Shown piece by piece: positions 31,013 to 40,644 of a stretch of 64,000 nucleotides of DNA (within the stretch, counting starts at the first letter, position 1; every line of letters begins with the position of its first letter). The translations under genes were made by a program, and so were the position numbers. This stretch comes from Bacteroides xylanisolvens XB1A (lineage in GTDB: Bacteria > Bacteroidota > Bacteroidia > Bacteroidales > Bacteroidaceae), in contig NC_021017.1 in assembly GCF_000210075.1 (NCBI RefSeq), positions 1,687,998-1,751,997 of the forward strand, in the 5' to 3' direction. The notes below the pieces were generated by a model that did not search any database, had not been told where the DNA came from, and was given only the letters and a program-made list of their open reading frames with translations.

Positions 31013-31693
31013 ATGAAAAAACAAATCGTACTTATTGCTATTTTATGTTACGCAGCCTTTGCACAGGCACAAGAAGTTTTTATAACCGCAGATTTTGTAA
31101 GTAGCTACATCTGGCGTGGTATGGACAGCGGCAATGCAAGTGTGCAACCCTCACTCGGCCTCAACTGGAAAGGCCTGACCGTCTATGCATGGGGTTCCAC
31201 CGAATTTCGCGAAAAGAATAATGAGATAGACTTGTCACTGGAGTACGAATACAAAAACCTGACTCTCTACGCCAACAACTATTTTACCCAAACAGAAGAA
31301 GAACCTTTCAAATACTTCAATTACAGTTCACATTCCACCGGACATACTTTTGAAGTAGGAGCCGGATATATGCTTAGCGAGAAATTTCCATTATCAGTCA
31401 GCTGGTACACCACCTTTGCCGGAAACGACTACCGTGAAAACGGAAAACGTGCCTGGTCCAGCTATTGCGAATTGAGTTATCCGTTCAGCGTGAAGGATGT
31501 TAACATGAGCGTCGAAGCTGGTTTTACCCCTTGGGAAAGTATGTACTCCGACAAATTCAATGTAGTCAATATCGGATTATCCGCAACGAAAGAAATCAAA
31601 ATAACATCCAACTTCTCTCTGCCCATATTCGGAAAACTAATAGCCAACCCCTATGAAGAGCAACTTTATTTTGTATTCGGAATTACGTTGTAG
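31013..31693 (+). CDS. Outer-membrane beta-barrel protein (Gcw_chp/TorF-like)
   Basis: 226 aa. Signal peptide (cleavage near AQAQ-E, residue 20) followed by amphipathic strands; the start of the mature part, ITADFVSSYIWRGMDSGN and LGLNWKGLTVYAWGSTEF, is the hallmark of the Gcw_chp family of small putative porins. Ends in ...LYFVFGITL, a barrel-type C-terminus. Function in Bacteroides is unknown. It is 40 nt upstream of the fucosidase gene and might share its transcript. Confidence 0.8.
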   Translation: MKKQIVLIAILCYAAFAQAQEVFITADFVSSYIWRGMDSGNASVQPSLGLNWKGLTVYAWGSTEFREKNNEIDLSLEYEYKNLTLYANNYFTQTEEEPFKYFNYSSHSTGHTFEVGAGYMLSEKFPLSVSWYTTFAGNDYRENGKRAWSSYCELSYPFSVKDVNMSVEAGFTPWESMYSDKFNVVNIGLSATKEIKITSNFSLPIFGKLIANPYEEQLYFVFGITL

Positions 31694-31733
31694 ATGATTC
31701 TTACACTCAATTATTAACTAATAAATTACCCCC

Positions 31734-33609
31734 ATGAAAAAACACTTTCTTATTTTCGGAGCAGGCCTCCTTCTATTAAGTGCCTGTAATTCGGTCAAAG
31801 CACCGGAAGCTATCCTGCCCATTCCCGAAGCCAAGCAGGTAGAATGGCAAAAAATGGAAACATACGCTTTCGTACACTTCGGACTTAACACATTCAACGA
31901 CCGCGAATGGGGATACGGTGATTCCGATCCTAAAACATTCAATCCCACCCGACTGGATTGCGAGCAATGGGTACAGACGTTTGTGAAATCCGGCATGAAA
32001 GGAGTGATCCTGACAGCCAAACATCACGACGGATTCTGCCTGTGGCCTACTCAACTGACAGAATATTGCATCCGTAACACCCCGTATAAAGACGGAAAAG
32101 GCGACATCATTCGCGAACTATCGGATGCCTGCAAGAAGTACGGCATTAAATTCGCTGTTTATCTGTCTCCCTGGGACAGGCATCAAGCCAACTATGGTTC
32201 TCCCGAATACGTAGAATACTTCTATAAACAGCTCAACGAGCTATTAACCAACTATGGTGATGTTTTTGAAATCTGGTTTGACGGTGCCAATGGCGGAGAC
32301 GGCTGGTATGGCGGAGCAAAAGACAGTCGTACTATCGACCGCAAAACTTATTACGATTATCCGCGAGCCTATAAGTTGATCGACGAGTTGCAGCCACAGG
32401 CTGTTATCTTCTCGGATGGAGGTCCGGGCTGCCGTTGGGTAGGTAACGAAAACGGATTTGCAGGAGCTACCAACTGGTCTTTTCTCCGTGCCGGAGAAGT
32501 TTATCCGGGTTACCCCAAATATCGTGAATTGCAATATGGCCATGCCGACGGCAACCAATGGGTAGCCGCAGAATGTGATGTATCCATCCGTCCGGGATGG
32601 TTCTATCATCTGGAAGAAGACGACCGTGTGAAAACAGCAGATGCATTGACCGATCTGTATTACCGTAGCGTAGGTCATAACGCAACATTGTTACTCAACT
32701 TCCCGGTCGATCGTGACGGACTGATTCATCCGACAGACTCTGCCAACGCCGTAAACTTCCACCAGAACGTACAAAAGCAACTGGCACACAACCTATTGGC
32801 GGGACTTTCTCCCAAAGCATCGGACGAACGGGGGAAAACATTCTCTGCAAAAGCGGTGACCGATGGTGAGTATGATACTTATTGGGCTACCAATGACGGC
32901 GTCAACTCTGCCACCATCGAGTTTGACCTGCCTCAAACGGAAAAGATTAACCGCATGATGTTACAGGAATATATACCTCTGGGGCAACGTGTCAAATCAT
33001 TCGTTGTAGAATACAACCAGGAAGGCGAATGGCTTCCGGTAAAATTGAATGAAGAAACGACCACTATCGGATATAAACGTCTTCTTCGTTTCGAGACAGT
33101 CACCACAGATAAGATCCGTGTCCGTTTTACAGATTCGCGAGCTTGCCTCTGTATCAATAACATAGAAGCCTACTATGCAGGAGAGACTTCCGATACATAT
33201 ACTGCAAAAGCAGAAGAGTTGAAGAGTTATCCGTTCACGCTCATTGGAGTAGATGCGGAGGAAGCACAGAAATGTATGGATAAAAACAATCAGACCACCT
33301 GCTTCATCAACAGAAATACATTATTAATTGATTTGGGAGAGGAACGCACAATCACCTCATTCCACTATCTTCCCGACCAGAGTGAATATAATATAAGGAA
33401 TAATCAGCTCTTATGAAATCTCTGTCGGAACGGATAGTAATGCTGTCAATCAGGTAGTAGCCAAAGATGAATTTTCCAATATAAAGAATAATCCGATTCT
33501 GCAATCGGTTTACTTTACTCCGGTTAACGCCCGCTATGTACAACTGAAAGCAACACGGATGATACATGATGGTGAACCAATGGGACTGGCCGAAATCGGT
33601 ATACAATAA
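31734..33609 (+). pseudogene. GH29 alpha-L-fucosidase with a C-terminal frameshift
   Basis: The open frame 31734-33416 gives 560 aa: lipoprotein signal (LLLSAC), GH29 barrel (about 30-365) with FGLNTFNDREWGYGD, KHHDGFCLWPT, EIWFDGANGG (nucleophile Asp) and an F5/8-type-C-like beta-sandwich (about 370 onward). The frame breaks at about 33394: it continues as RNNQLL and stops, while the +1 frame from 33397 reads GIISSYEISVGTDSN and runs with Bacteroides-like codons to NARYVQLKATRMIHDGEPM...and TAA at 33607-33609. Removing one T (33394) restores NKGIISSYEI. The catalytic domain is untouched, so the short product may still be active. A sequencing error is possible. Confidence 0.8.
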
Positions 33610-33658
33610 AATAAGTAACTGTCATTTTAACACTTAAAGAGAATAAATAGCTGTATCT

Positions 33659-33689
33659 CTTGACTTCTCGAATAATTTATATAACTTTG
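33659..33689 (+). promoter_or_regulatory. Promoter of the MNT/HEPN pair
   Basis: CTTG (33659-33662), 19-nt spacer, TAACTTTG (33682-33689), a perfect -7 box; ATG at 33713. Confidence 0.6.
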
Positions 33690-33712
33690 TTCGTAAATAA
33701 AAAGCAATAAAT

Positions 33713-34027
33713 ATGAAACGTCCACAAATTGTAGAACGAATACGGAAGGCTTTAACACAGGTGGCACCGGAAGCTCAAGCCATTTTATATGGTAGTGAGG
33801 CACGTGGGGATGCCCGTCCTGATAGCGATATTGATTTACTGATATTGGTTGACGGTAATAAATTGACCGTCAAAGAAGAAGACCGTATCATCACTCCGCT
33901 CTACGATATAGAAATAGAAACGGGAGTGCAAATAAATGCACGTGTCTTGCTGAAAAAGATTTGGGAAAACCGTCCTTTTCAGACACCTTTTGGTATGAAT
34001 GTAATGAAAGAGGGGATCGTACTATGA
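33713..34027 (+). CDS. Minimal nucleotidyltransferase (MNT), antitoxin-like
   Basis: 104 aa. The polymerase-beta fold motif GSEARGDARPDSDIDL (27-42) contains the GS and the two catalytic Asp (39 and 41). This is a MNT-domain protein of the type paired with HEPN proteins; in studied type VII pairs the MNT enzyme adds AMP groups to the HEPN toxin and silences it. Its TGA overlaps the ATG of the HEPN gene (ATGA). The pair is likely co-translated. Pairing and motif are seen; toxin/antitoxin function is inferred. Confidence 0.88.
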   Translation: MKRPQIVERIRKALTQVAPEAQAILYGSEARGDARPDSDIDLLILVDGNKLTVKEEDRIITPLYDIEIETGVQINARVLLKKIWENRPFQTPFGMNVMKEGIVL

Positions 34028-34428
34028 AAGAACAATTAAACAGGGAAAATATTGAGGCACTGTCAGCTTACCGTTTTCTACGTGCTAAAGAAACGCTGAA
34101 AGAAATACCCTATCTAAAACAACAAGGCTATTATAATACAGCTGTAAACCGTCTTTATTATGCCTGTTATTATGCAGCAGTCGCTCTGCTTATTAAACAC
34201 GAGATAAATCCTGGTACCCATGCAGGTGTCAAACAGATGATAGGATTGCATTTCGTCGCTACCGGTCGTATGTCACGTGAATTGGGACGTTGTTTTTCCT
34301 TACTTTTCGAACGTCGGCATAGTAGTGATTATGATGATTTTGCCTATTCAAGTGAGGAAGAAATAGACGAATTGCTGCCTAAAGCAACTGACTTTATTGA
34401 AGCCATCGAAGTTCTGCTGAAGGAATAA
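34024..34428 (+). CDS. HEPN-domain protein (UPF0332 type)
   Basis: 134 aa, ATG 34024 overlapping the previous stop; the longer frame from 33961 would run inside the MNT gene. All-helical, with NRLYYACYYAAVALL (42-55) and FERRHSSDYDDF (95-106), the latter at the place of the HEPN RX4-6H motif. An Arg-His pair is present (R97/R98, H99), but the spacing is not the classical one, so RNase activity is not certain. Target of the adjacent MNT nucleotidyltransferase by analogy. Confidence 0.85.
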   Translation: MKEQLNRENIEALSAYRFLRAKETLKEIPYLKQQGYYNTAVNRLYYACYYAAVALLIKHEINPGTHAGVKQMIGLHFVATGRMSRELGRCFSLLFERRHSSDYDDFAYSSEEEIDELLPKATDFIEAIEVLLKE

Positions 34429-34539
34429 AAGGATGTTATATTTGTAACTTCCATTTCTATTCCGCCATTTTAAGAACCCTATAAAAACCCTCCTATTTTG
34501 CTCAAAATTCTTAAACCTGTGCATTTTTTACTCGGATTT

Positions 34540-34570
34540 CTTGTCAGAACCAAGTGTTTGAGTAAATTTG
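34540..34570 (+). promoter_or_regulatory. Promoter of the etf/acyl-CoA dehydrogenase operon
   Basis: CTTG (34540-34543), 19-nt spacer, TAAATTTG (34563-34570), perfect -7; the leader to the etfB ATG at 34667 is about 90 nt. Confidence 0.65.
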
Positions 34571-34666
34571 CACGCTGATAGTTAACCGGATAGTTTGGAT
34601 AGCAAGAGATTACTACTTTACTACTGGCTGCTAACTTGTAGAAATACTAATACTAAAATTTATAGC

Positions 34667-35539
34667 ATGAGTTTGAAAATTGTTGTATTGGCAAAACAAG
34701 TTCCCGACACACGTAACGTTGGGAAAGATGCCATGAAAGCCGACGGAACGATTAACCGTGCGGCACTCCCCGCCATCTTCAACCCCGAAGACCTGAATGC
34801 TCTCGAGCAAGCTCTCCGATTGAAAGATGCTCATCCAGGCTCTACCGTAACCGTTCTGACAATGGGACCGGGACGGGCAGCCGACATTATTCGTGAAGGA
34901 CTTTTCCGTGGTGCAGATAACGGTTACTTATTAACCGACCGTGCTTTCGCTGGTGCAGACACACTGGCTACGTCTTACGCACTTGCCACTGCCATCCGCA
35001 AAATCGGTGAGTATGACATTATTATCGGTGGCCGTCAGGCAATCGACGGTGACACGGCACAGGTAGGTCCGCAGGTAGCAGAAAAGCTGGGATTGACGCA
35101 AATCACATACGCAGAAGAAATTCTGGAAGTAGGCGATGGTAAGATTAAGGTGAAACGTCACATCGACGGTGGTGTTGAAACTGTAGAAGGCCCGCTGCCT
35201 ATCGTGATTACTGTCAACGGTTCTGCAGCTCCTTGCCGTCCGCGTAACGCTAAATTGGTTCAGAAATACAAGCATGCCAAAACTGTGACTGAAAAACAGC
35301 AAGGCAATCTTGATTATACCGACCTGTACGACAAGCGCGATTATCTGAATCTGGCAGAATGGAGCGTAGCCGACGTAAACGGTGACCTCGCACAATGCGG
35401 TCTGTCCGGTTCGCCGACAAAAGTGAAAGCCATCCAGAACATCGTGTTCCAGGCTAAAGAGAGCAAAACCATCAGCGGCAGCGACCGTGACGTGGAAGAC
35501 CTGATTGTTGAACTATTAGCTAACCACACCATCGGATAA
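34667..35539 (+). CDS. etfB: Electron transfer flavoprotein, beta subunit
   Basis: 290 aa from ATG 34667 (MSLKIVVLAKQVPDTR); an earlier in-frame ATG at 34595 lies in the leader and gives an unlikely N-terminus. Blocks typical of EtfB: NPEDLNALEQALRLKD, VTVLTMGP, DTLATSYALATAI and IIGGRQAIDGDTAQVGPQ. With EtfA it forms the FAD/AMP-containing carrier that takes electrons from acyl-CoA dehydrogenase. Two nt before etfA. Longer than classical EtfB (about 255 aa), as in the Bacteroidetes/clostridial group. Confidence 0.95.
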   Translation: MSLKIVVLAKQVPDTRNVGKDAMKADGTINRAALPAIFNPEDLNALEQALRLKDAHPGSTVTVLTMGPGRAADIIREGLFRGADNGYLLTDRAFAGADTLATSYALATAIRKIGEYDIIIGGRQAIDGDTAQVGPQVAEKLGLTQITYAEEILEVGDGKIKVKRHIDGGVETVEGPLPIVITVNGSAAPCRPRNAKLVQKYKHAKTVTEKQQGNLDYTDLYDKRDYLNLAEWSVADVNGDLAQCGLSGSPTKVKAIQNIVFQAKESKTISGSDRDVEDLIVELLANHTIG

Positions 35540-35541
35540 TC

Positions 35542-36561
35542 ATGAATAACTTATTTGTATATTGCGAAATAGAAGAAGGTAACGTTTTAGACGTTAGCCT
35601 CGAACTTCTGACCAAAGGTCGTTCGTTAGCCAACCAGTTGAACTGTCAGCTCGAAGCAGTGGTTGCCGGAACCGGCCTCAAAGATATTGAAAAACAAATC
35701 CTTCCTTACGGAGTAGACAAACTTCACGTTTTCGACGGCGAAGGACTTTACCCTTATACTTCACTTCCTCACACAGCTATCCTGGTGAACCTTTTCAAAG
35801 AAGAGCAGCCACAAATCTGTCTGATGGGTGCTACTGTGATCGGCCGTGACCTCGGTCCGCGCGTTTCTTCTGCTTTGACCAGCGGATTGACTGCCGACTG
35901 TACTTCACTTGAAATCGGTGACCACGAAGACAAGAAAGAAGGCAAGACTTACAAGAACCTGTTGTATCAGATCCGTCCGGCTTTCGGCGGTAACATCGTT
36001 GCTACGATTGTGAACCCGGAACACCGCCCGCAGATGGCAACCGTTCGCGAAGGTGTGATGAAGAAAGAAATCCTCTCTCCGAACTATCAGGGAGAAGTGC
36101 TCCGTCACGATGTAAAAAAATACGTAGCCGATACGGACTATGTAGTGAAAGTAATCGAACGCCACGTAGAAAAAGCAAAGAACAACCTGAAAGGTTCTCC
36201 GATTATCGTAGCCGGCGGATACGGTGTAGGTTCGAAAGAAAACTTCGACCTGTTGTTCGACCTCGCTAAAGAACTTCACGCAGAAGTAGGTGCCAGCCGT
36301 GCTGCTGTTGACGCAGGTTTCGCAGATCACGACCGCCAGATCGGTCAGACAGGTGTTACGGTTCGTCCGAAACTCTACATCGCTTGCGGTATCTCCGGAC
36401 AGATTCAGCATATCGCTGGTATGCAGGAAAGTGGTATCATCATCTCCATCAACAACGACCCGGATGCTCCGATCAACACGATTGCCGATTACGTAATCAA
36501 CGGAACTATCGAAGAAGTTGTGCCGAAGATGATTAAGTATTATAAACAAAATAGCAAGTAA
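35542..36561 (+). CDS. etfA: Electron transfer flavoprotein, alpha subunit
   Basis: 339 aa. The N-terminal domain is followed by the FAD-binding domain (about 215-320) with AGGYGVGSKENFDLLFDLA, GASRAAVDAG, QIGQTGVTVRPKLYIACGI and SINNDPDAPI. Works with EtfB and the acyl-CoA dehydrogenase encoded 6 nt downstream. The set is the usual Bacteroides etfBA-acd cluster, which may oxidise or reduce short acyl-CoA; whether it bifurcates electrons cannot be read from sequence alone. Confidence 0.95.
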   Translation: MNNLFVYCEIEEGNVLDVSLELLTKGRSLANQLNCQLEAVVAGTGLKDIEKQILPYGVDKLHVFDGEGLYPYTSLPHTAILVNLFKEEQPQICLMGATVIGRDLGPRVSSALTSGLTADCTSLEIGDHEDKKEGKTYKNLLYQIRPAFGGNIVATIVNPEHRPQMATVREGVMKKEILSPNYQGEVLRHDVKKYVADTDYVVKVIERHVEKAKNNLKGSPIIVAGGYGVGSKENFDLLFDLAKELHAEVGASRAAVDAGFADHDRQIGQTGVTVRPKLYIACGISGQIQHIAGMQESGIIISINNDPDAPINTIADYVINGTIEEVVPKMIKYYKQNSK

Positions 36562-36567
36562 GGAAAG

Positions 36568-38274
36568 ATGGCTAATTATTATACAGACATACCGGAACTC
36601 AAGTTTCACTTGAACAATCCGATGATGAAACGTATTTGCGAACTCAAAGAACGCAATTACAGAGATAAAGATGAATTCGATTATGCTCCGCTGGACTTCG
36701 AAGATGCTGTAGACTCTTATGACAAAGTGTTGGAGATTACCGGAGAAATCACAGGAGAAATCATTGCCCCTAACGCAGAAGGTGTAGACGAAGAAGGTCC
36801 TCACTGTGCCAATGGTCGCGTAGAATATGCATCAGGAACCAAACAGAACTTGGACGCAATGGTAAAAGCCGGCTTGAACGGTATGACCATGCCACGTAAG
36901 TTCGGCGGTCTGAACTTCCCGATCACCCCATACACCATGTGTGCAGAAATCGTGGCTGCTGCCGATGCAGGTTTCGGAAACATCTGGTCATTGCAAGACT
37001 GTATCGAAACTCTTTATGAGTTTGGCAATCCCGACCAACACAGCCGCTTTATCCCACGCATCTGCCAAGGTGAAACGATGTCAATGGACTTGACAGAACC
37101 GGATGCTGGTTCCGACCTTCAATCTGTTATGCTGAAAGCTACTTACAGCGAAAAAGACGGATGCTGGTTACTGAACGGTGTGAAACGTTTCATCACAAAC
37201 GGTGACGCGGATATTCACCTCGTACTGGCACGTTCGGAAGAAGGAACAAGAGACGGTCGTGGTTTGTCCATGTTCATCTATGACAAGCGTCAGGGTGGCG
37301 TGAACGTACGTCGTATCGAAAACAAACTCGGTATCCACGGTTCTCCTACCTGCGAATTGGTATATAAGAATGCAAAAGCTGAACTTTGCGGTGACCGCAA
37401 ACTCGGTTTGATTAAATATGTAATGGCTCTGATGAACGGTGCCCGTCTGGGGATTGCCGCACAATCTGTAGGATTGAGCCAGGCAGCTTACAATGAAGGT
37501 TTGGCATACGCTAAAGACCGTAAGCAGTTCGGAAAAGCAATTATCGAATTCCCGGCTGTGTATGACATGCTGGCTATCATGAAAGGCAAACTGGATGCCG
37601 GACGTGCTTTACTGTATCAAACATCTCGCTACGTAGACATCTACAAAGCATTGGACGACATCGCCCGCGAACGTAAACTGACTCCGGAAGAACGCCAGGA
37701 ACAAAAGAAATATGCTAAATTAGCAGACAGCTTTACTCCGCTGGCTAAAGGTATGAACTCTGAATATGCGAACCAAAACGCTTACGACTGTATTCAGATT
37801 CACGGCGGTTCAGGTTTCATGATGGAATATGCTTGCCAACGCATCTATCGCGACGCACGTATCACCAGCATCTACGAAGGAACTACCCAGTTGCAGACAG
37901 TAGCCGCTATCCGTTACGTAACCAATGGTTCTTACATCGCTACTATCCGCGAGTTTGAAACCATTCCTTGCTCACCGGAAATGGAACCGCTGATGTCTCG
38001 TCTGAAAAAGATGGCTGACAAATTCAAAGCAAGCACCAATGCAGTGAAAGAAGTACAAGATCAGGAATTGCTTGACTTCACCGCTCGCAAACTGGTGGAA
38101 ATGGCTGCTGACATTATCATGTGTCACCTGCTGATTCAAGATGCCAGCAAGTCTTCCGAACTGTTCTCCAAATCTGCACATGTATATTTGAACTATGCAG
38201 AAGCGGAAGTAGAAAAGCACTCAAACTTCATCGAAAACTTCGATAAAGAAGACTTGGCATTCTACAAAAAGTAA
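36568..38274 (+). CDS. Acyl-CoA dehydrogenase (long, C-terminally extended)
   Basis: 568 aa. FAD-binding acyl-CoA dehydrogenase fold: MSMDLTEPDAGSDLQSV, NGVKRFITNGDADIHLVLA, DRKQFGKAIIEFPAVYDMLA, IQIHGGSGFMMEYACQRIYR and ITSIYEGTTQLQT, where the Glu is the expected base. The C-terminal ~130 residues are an extension as in the multi-domain AcdB-like enzymes. Third gene of the etf operon, followed by a strong terminator. The acyl chain length is not deduced. Confidence 0.94.
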   Translation: MANYYTDIPELKFHLNNPMMKRICELKERNYRDKDEFDYAPLDFEDAVDSYDKVLEITGEITGEIIAPNAEGVDEEGPHCANGRVEYASGTKQNLDAMVKAGLNGMTMPRKFGGLNFPITPYTMCAEIVAAADAGFGNIWSLQDCIETLYEFGNPDQHSRFIPRICQGETMSMDLTEPDAGSDLQSVMLKATYSEKDGCWLLNGVKRFITNGDADIHLVLARSEEGTRDGRGLSMFIYDKRQGGVNVRRIENKLGIHGSPTCELVYKNAKAELCGDRKLGLIKYVMALMNGARLGIAAQSVGLSQAAYNEGLAYAKDRKQFGKAIIEFPAVYDMLAIMKGKLDAGRALLYQTSRYVDIYKALDDIARERKLTPEERQEQKKYAKLADSFTPLAKGMNSEYANQNAYDCIQIHGGSGFMMEYACQRIYRDARITSIYEGTTQLQTVAAIRYVTNGSYIATIREFETIPCSPEMEPLMSRLKKMADKFKASTNAVKEVQDQELLDFTARKLVEMAADIIMCHLLIQDASKSSELFSKSAHVYLNYAEAEVEKHSNFIENFDKEDLAFYKK

Positions 38275-38296
38275 TAAATACTCTATCAAATCTCAT

Positions 38297-38331
38297 AAAA
38301 GCATCCCTTCTTAGGAAGTGGATGCTTTTTT
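38297..38331 (+). terminator. Terminator of the etf operon
   Basis: AAAAGCATCC (38297-38306) pairs with GGATGCTTTT (38320-38329), T-run following. Confidence 0.85.
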
Positions 38332-38367
38332 ATTTGTCACATTCTATTATTTTTCATTATTATTCTA

Positions 38368-38375
38368 TACATTTG
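38368..38375 (+). promoter_or_regulatory. -7 box of the rhomboid gene
   Basis: TACATTTG, perfect TAnnTTTG match, 51 nt before the ATG at 38426; no clear -33. Confidence 0.5.
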
Positions 38376-38425
38376 TCAGTGAGATAAGTAATTTTTAATC
38401 GACGACTCTATATAAGAATAGAAAT

Positions 38426-40180
38426 ATGGCACTCAAACCTTCATATAACGACAAACTGCATTTACCGGGTTTATCAAAAACAGAAATCCTTATACTGGCT
38501 CTTGAAGCTTCGCAAAAGCTGGAGTGGAATATCGAGGAAGTGACTCCGGAAGGAGCACGATTCGAAGTCCCGTTCAATATGTATTCTCATGGAGAGGAAA
38601 TAACCTTTACCATAGAACCGGGAAGCGACGGAGAAGTAGCTGTGCGCAGCCAATCTTCTTCCGTACAATTTGTAGACTATGGAAAGAACAGAAAAAATAT
38701 ACAAAAGCTACGCGAGACGATGGAAGAAATAAAAACATCCCTTACCCCGGAAGAGCTAACCCAAAAGGCAAAAGATTTCGAGGAAGAGTGTAACCGTCCG
38801 CTCACAGAAGAAGAGAAAGCCTATCTGGAAGAAGAAAAGAAGAGGAACTCTTTCTGGTCGTTCTTTATTCCCCGCAAAGGTTTTATAGCAACGCCTATCC
38901 TGATAGACCTCAACATCCTTGTATTTATTGTGATGATTGCATCCGGAGTGGGAATCATGTCTCCTTCCACCTTATCACTGCTGAAATGGGGAGCCGACTT
39001 CGGACCGCTGACCCTTACAGGCGACTGGTGGCGTGCAGTGACCTGCAACTTCATACACATCGGTGCTTTTCATCTCCTGATGAATATGTATGCCTTCATG
39101 TATGTAGGTCTTCTACTGGAAGATCTGATAGGAAGCCGTCGGATGTTCATGTCCTATTTACTGACCGGACTATGTTCGGCAGTATTCAGTCTTTATATGC
39201 ACGGCGAGACAATCAGTGCCGGAGCCTCCGGAGCTATCTTCGGACTTTACGGTATATTCCTCGCCTTCCTGTTCTTCCATCGCATCGCAAAGGAACAACG
39301 AAAAGCATTATTGACCAGTATCCTTATTTTTGTCGGTTACAATCTGGTTTATGGCATGAAAGCCGGGATTGATAACGCCGCACATATTGGCGGATTATTA
39401 AGCGGTTTCCTACTGGGAATCATCTATGTATGCAGCTATAAATTTGAAAAGGCAGATGCGCAACGTACCGTTTCAATCCTTGGGGAGCTTGGTATCTTTT
39501 GCATTTTCCTGTTCAGCTTCTTGATGCTTTGCAAGAACGTTCCCCCTCTTTATCAGGACATACGCGGCGAATGGGAAAGCGGTATTGTAGAAGCCTATCT
39601 GAATGGTGAACTGGAAGAAGAAAACGAGAACGGCAACCAAGCTGGCAGGAAGACTGCCAACAGTTCTTCTACCAGCCAATATCCTCCATACGTTCCGGTA
39701 GGTAATAACGATACATGGCTTTCTTATTACGATGCAGAAACAAATTTCAGTTGCCAGTATCCTACCAACTGGAGGAAAATAACAGGAGCGAAAGGATTGA
39801 CTCCCAGCGCAGAACCTCCGTTGCTTAGGCTCGTCAACGGCGCCAACCAACTGACGGTTACCGCTCTGACCTACGATACACAAAAAGAGTTTGAACATAT
39901 CAAGAAGTTATCGCTCACTCTCCCGCGAAATGCACAAGGAGAACCAGCGGAAGACTATAAGCAGAGCAATGTCAACATCAACGGGCTATCCATGACAAGA
40001 ACTACAAACCCTCTGCACATCGGAGCTCCTGATGAACCGGGAGAAGACATACAACAAATTGTATTACACTATTTCCAAGAAAGCAAGAAGCGAACTTTTA
40101 CCATTGTTATGCTTGTCTATGACGAAGAAGCCGAAACCGATCTGAATGCTATTACATCAAGCATTCAGATCACCCAATAA
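38426..40180 (+). CDS. Rhomboid-family intramembrane protease with extra soluble domains
   Basis: 584 aa. A soluble N-terminal domain of about 145 residues precedes a six-helix rhomboid core: WWRAVTCNFIHIGAFHLLMN (H216/N220), GASGAIFGLY with nucleophile Ser268 and DNAAHIGGLLSGFLLG with His320. A linker rich in Asn/Glu/Ser (about 390-420) leads to a C-terminal domain (about 430-584) starting WLSYYDAETNFSCQYPTNW, which resembles PsbP/DcrB-like folds. The catalytic dyad is intact. The N-terminal part, with its charged helix up to KKRNSFWSFFIP, lies in the cytosol. The next gene starts 7 nt downstream and is likely co-transcribed. Confidence 0.9.
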   Translation: MALKPSYNDKLHLPGLSKTEILILALEASQKLEWNIEEVTPEGARFEVPFNMYSHGEEITFTIEPGSDGEVAVRSQSSSVQFVDYGKNRKNIQKLRETMEEIKTSLTPEELTQKAKDFEEECNRPLTEEEKAYLEEEKKRNSFWSFFIPRKGFIATPILIDLNILVFIVMIASGVGIMSPSTLSLLKWGADFGPLTLTGDWWRAVTCNFIHIGAFHLLMNMYAFMYVGLLLEDLIGSRRMFMSYLLTGLCSAVFSLYMHGETISAGASGAIFGLYGIFLAFLFFHRIAKEQRKALLTSILIFVGYNLVYGMKAGIDNAAHIGGLLSGFLLGIIYVCSYKFEKADAQRTVSILGELGIFCIFLFSFLMLCKNVPPLYQDIRGEWESGIVEAYLNGELEEENENGNQAGRKTANSSSTSQYPPYVPVGNNDTWLSYYDAETNFSCQYPTNWRKITGAKGLTPSAEPPLLRLVNGANQLTVTALTYDTQKEFEHIKKLSLTLPRNAQGEPAEDYKQSNVNINGLSMTRTTNPLHIGAPDEPGEDIQQIVLHYFQESKKRTFTIVMLVYDEEAETDLNAITSSIQITQ

Positions 40181-40187
40181 AGAGAAT

Positions 40188-40607
40188 ATGAGAGTATATG
40201 TCCAAGTCAAACAATTAGGAAAGCGAAAGTGCAATATCGAAAAGATTCCTGTCGATTTTCCTGTTCCGCCTGTCGATGTACAGGGGTTGATTGAAGCCAT
40301 CGTCAGTTGGCAAGTCTGTGAATATAATGAACGCTTGCAACAAAGCGAAGTACTGAAATACCTCACACAGGAAGAAGTGGAAAATAAAACAGCTTCCGGC
40401 AAGGTTGGTTTTGCAGTAAACTATAACGGCAAACCTGCCGCAGAAGTAGAAGCAATCACCAACGCCCTGCAATCTTACGAGGACGGAATTTTCCGTATCT
40501 TCATTGACGATACGGAAACTGAAGACTTATCCTCTCCCACCGGACTCAAAGAAGAATCTACCATCACCTTCATCCGATTGGCTATGCTGTCGGGAAGACT
40601 TTGGTAA
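40188..40607 (+). CDS. Small protein of unknown function upstream of the DUF4132 protein
   Basis: 139 aa from ATG 40188; a longer frame from 40146 would run inside the rhomboid gene. No signal peptide. Blocks: YVQVKQLGKRKCNIEKIPVD, LIEAIVSWQVCEYNERLQQS and FAVNYNGKPAAEVEAITNAL, then FRIFIDDTETEDL and ITFIRLAMLSGRLW. I recognise no named family; in Bacteroides such a gene precedes the giant DUF4132 gene, as here (37-nt gap), so it is likely its partner. Confidence 0.75.
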   Translation: MRVYVQVKQLGKRKCNIEKIPVDFPVPPVDVQGLIEAIVSWQVCEYNERLQQSEVLKYLTQEEVENKTASGKVGFAVNYNGKPAAEVEAITNALQSYEDGIFRIFIDDTETEDLSSPTGLKEESTITFIRLAMLSGRLW

Positions 40608-40644
40608 TCATTTTCTTATAAACACACTTAAAACGAAAATAATC

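Noticed and set aside
35905..36804. 299-codon minus-strand frame over etfA
   Set aside because: Antisense shadow of a conserved gene with no family features.
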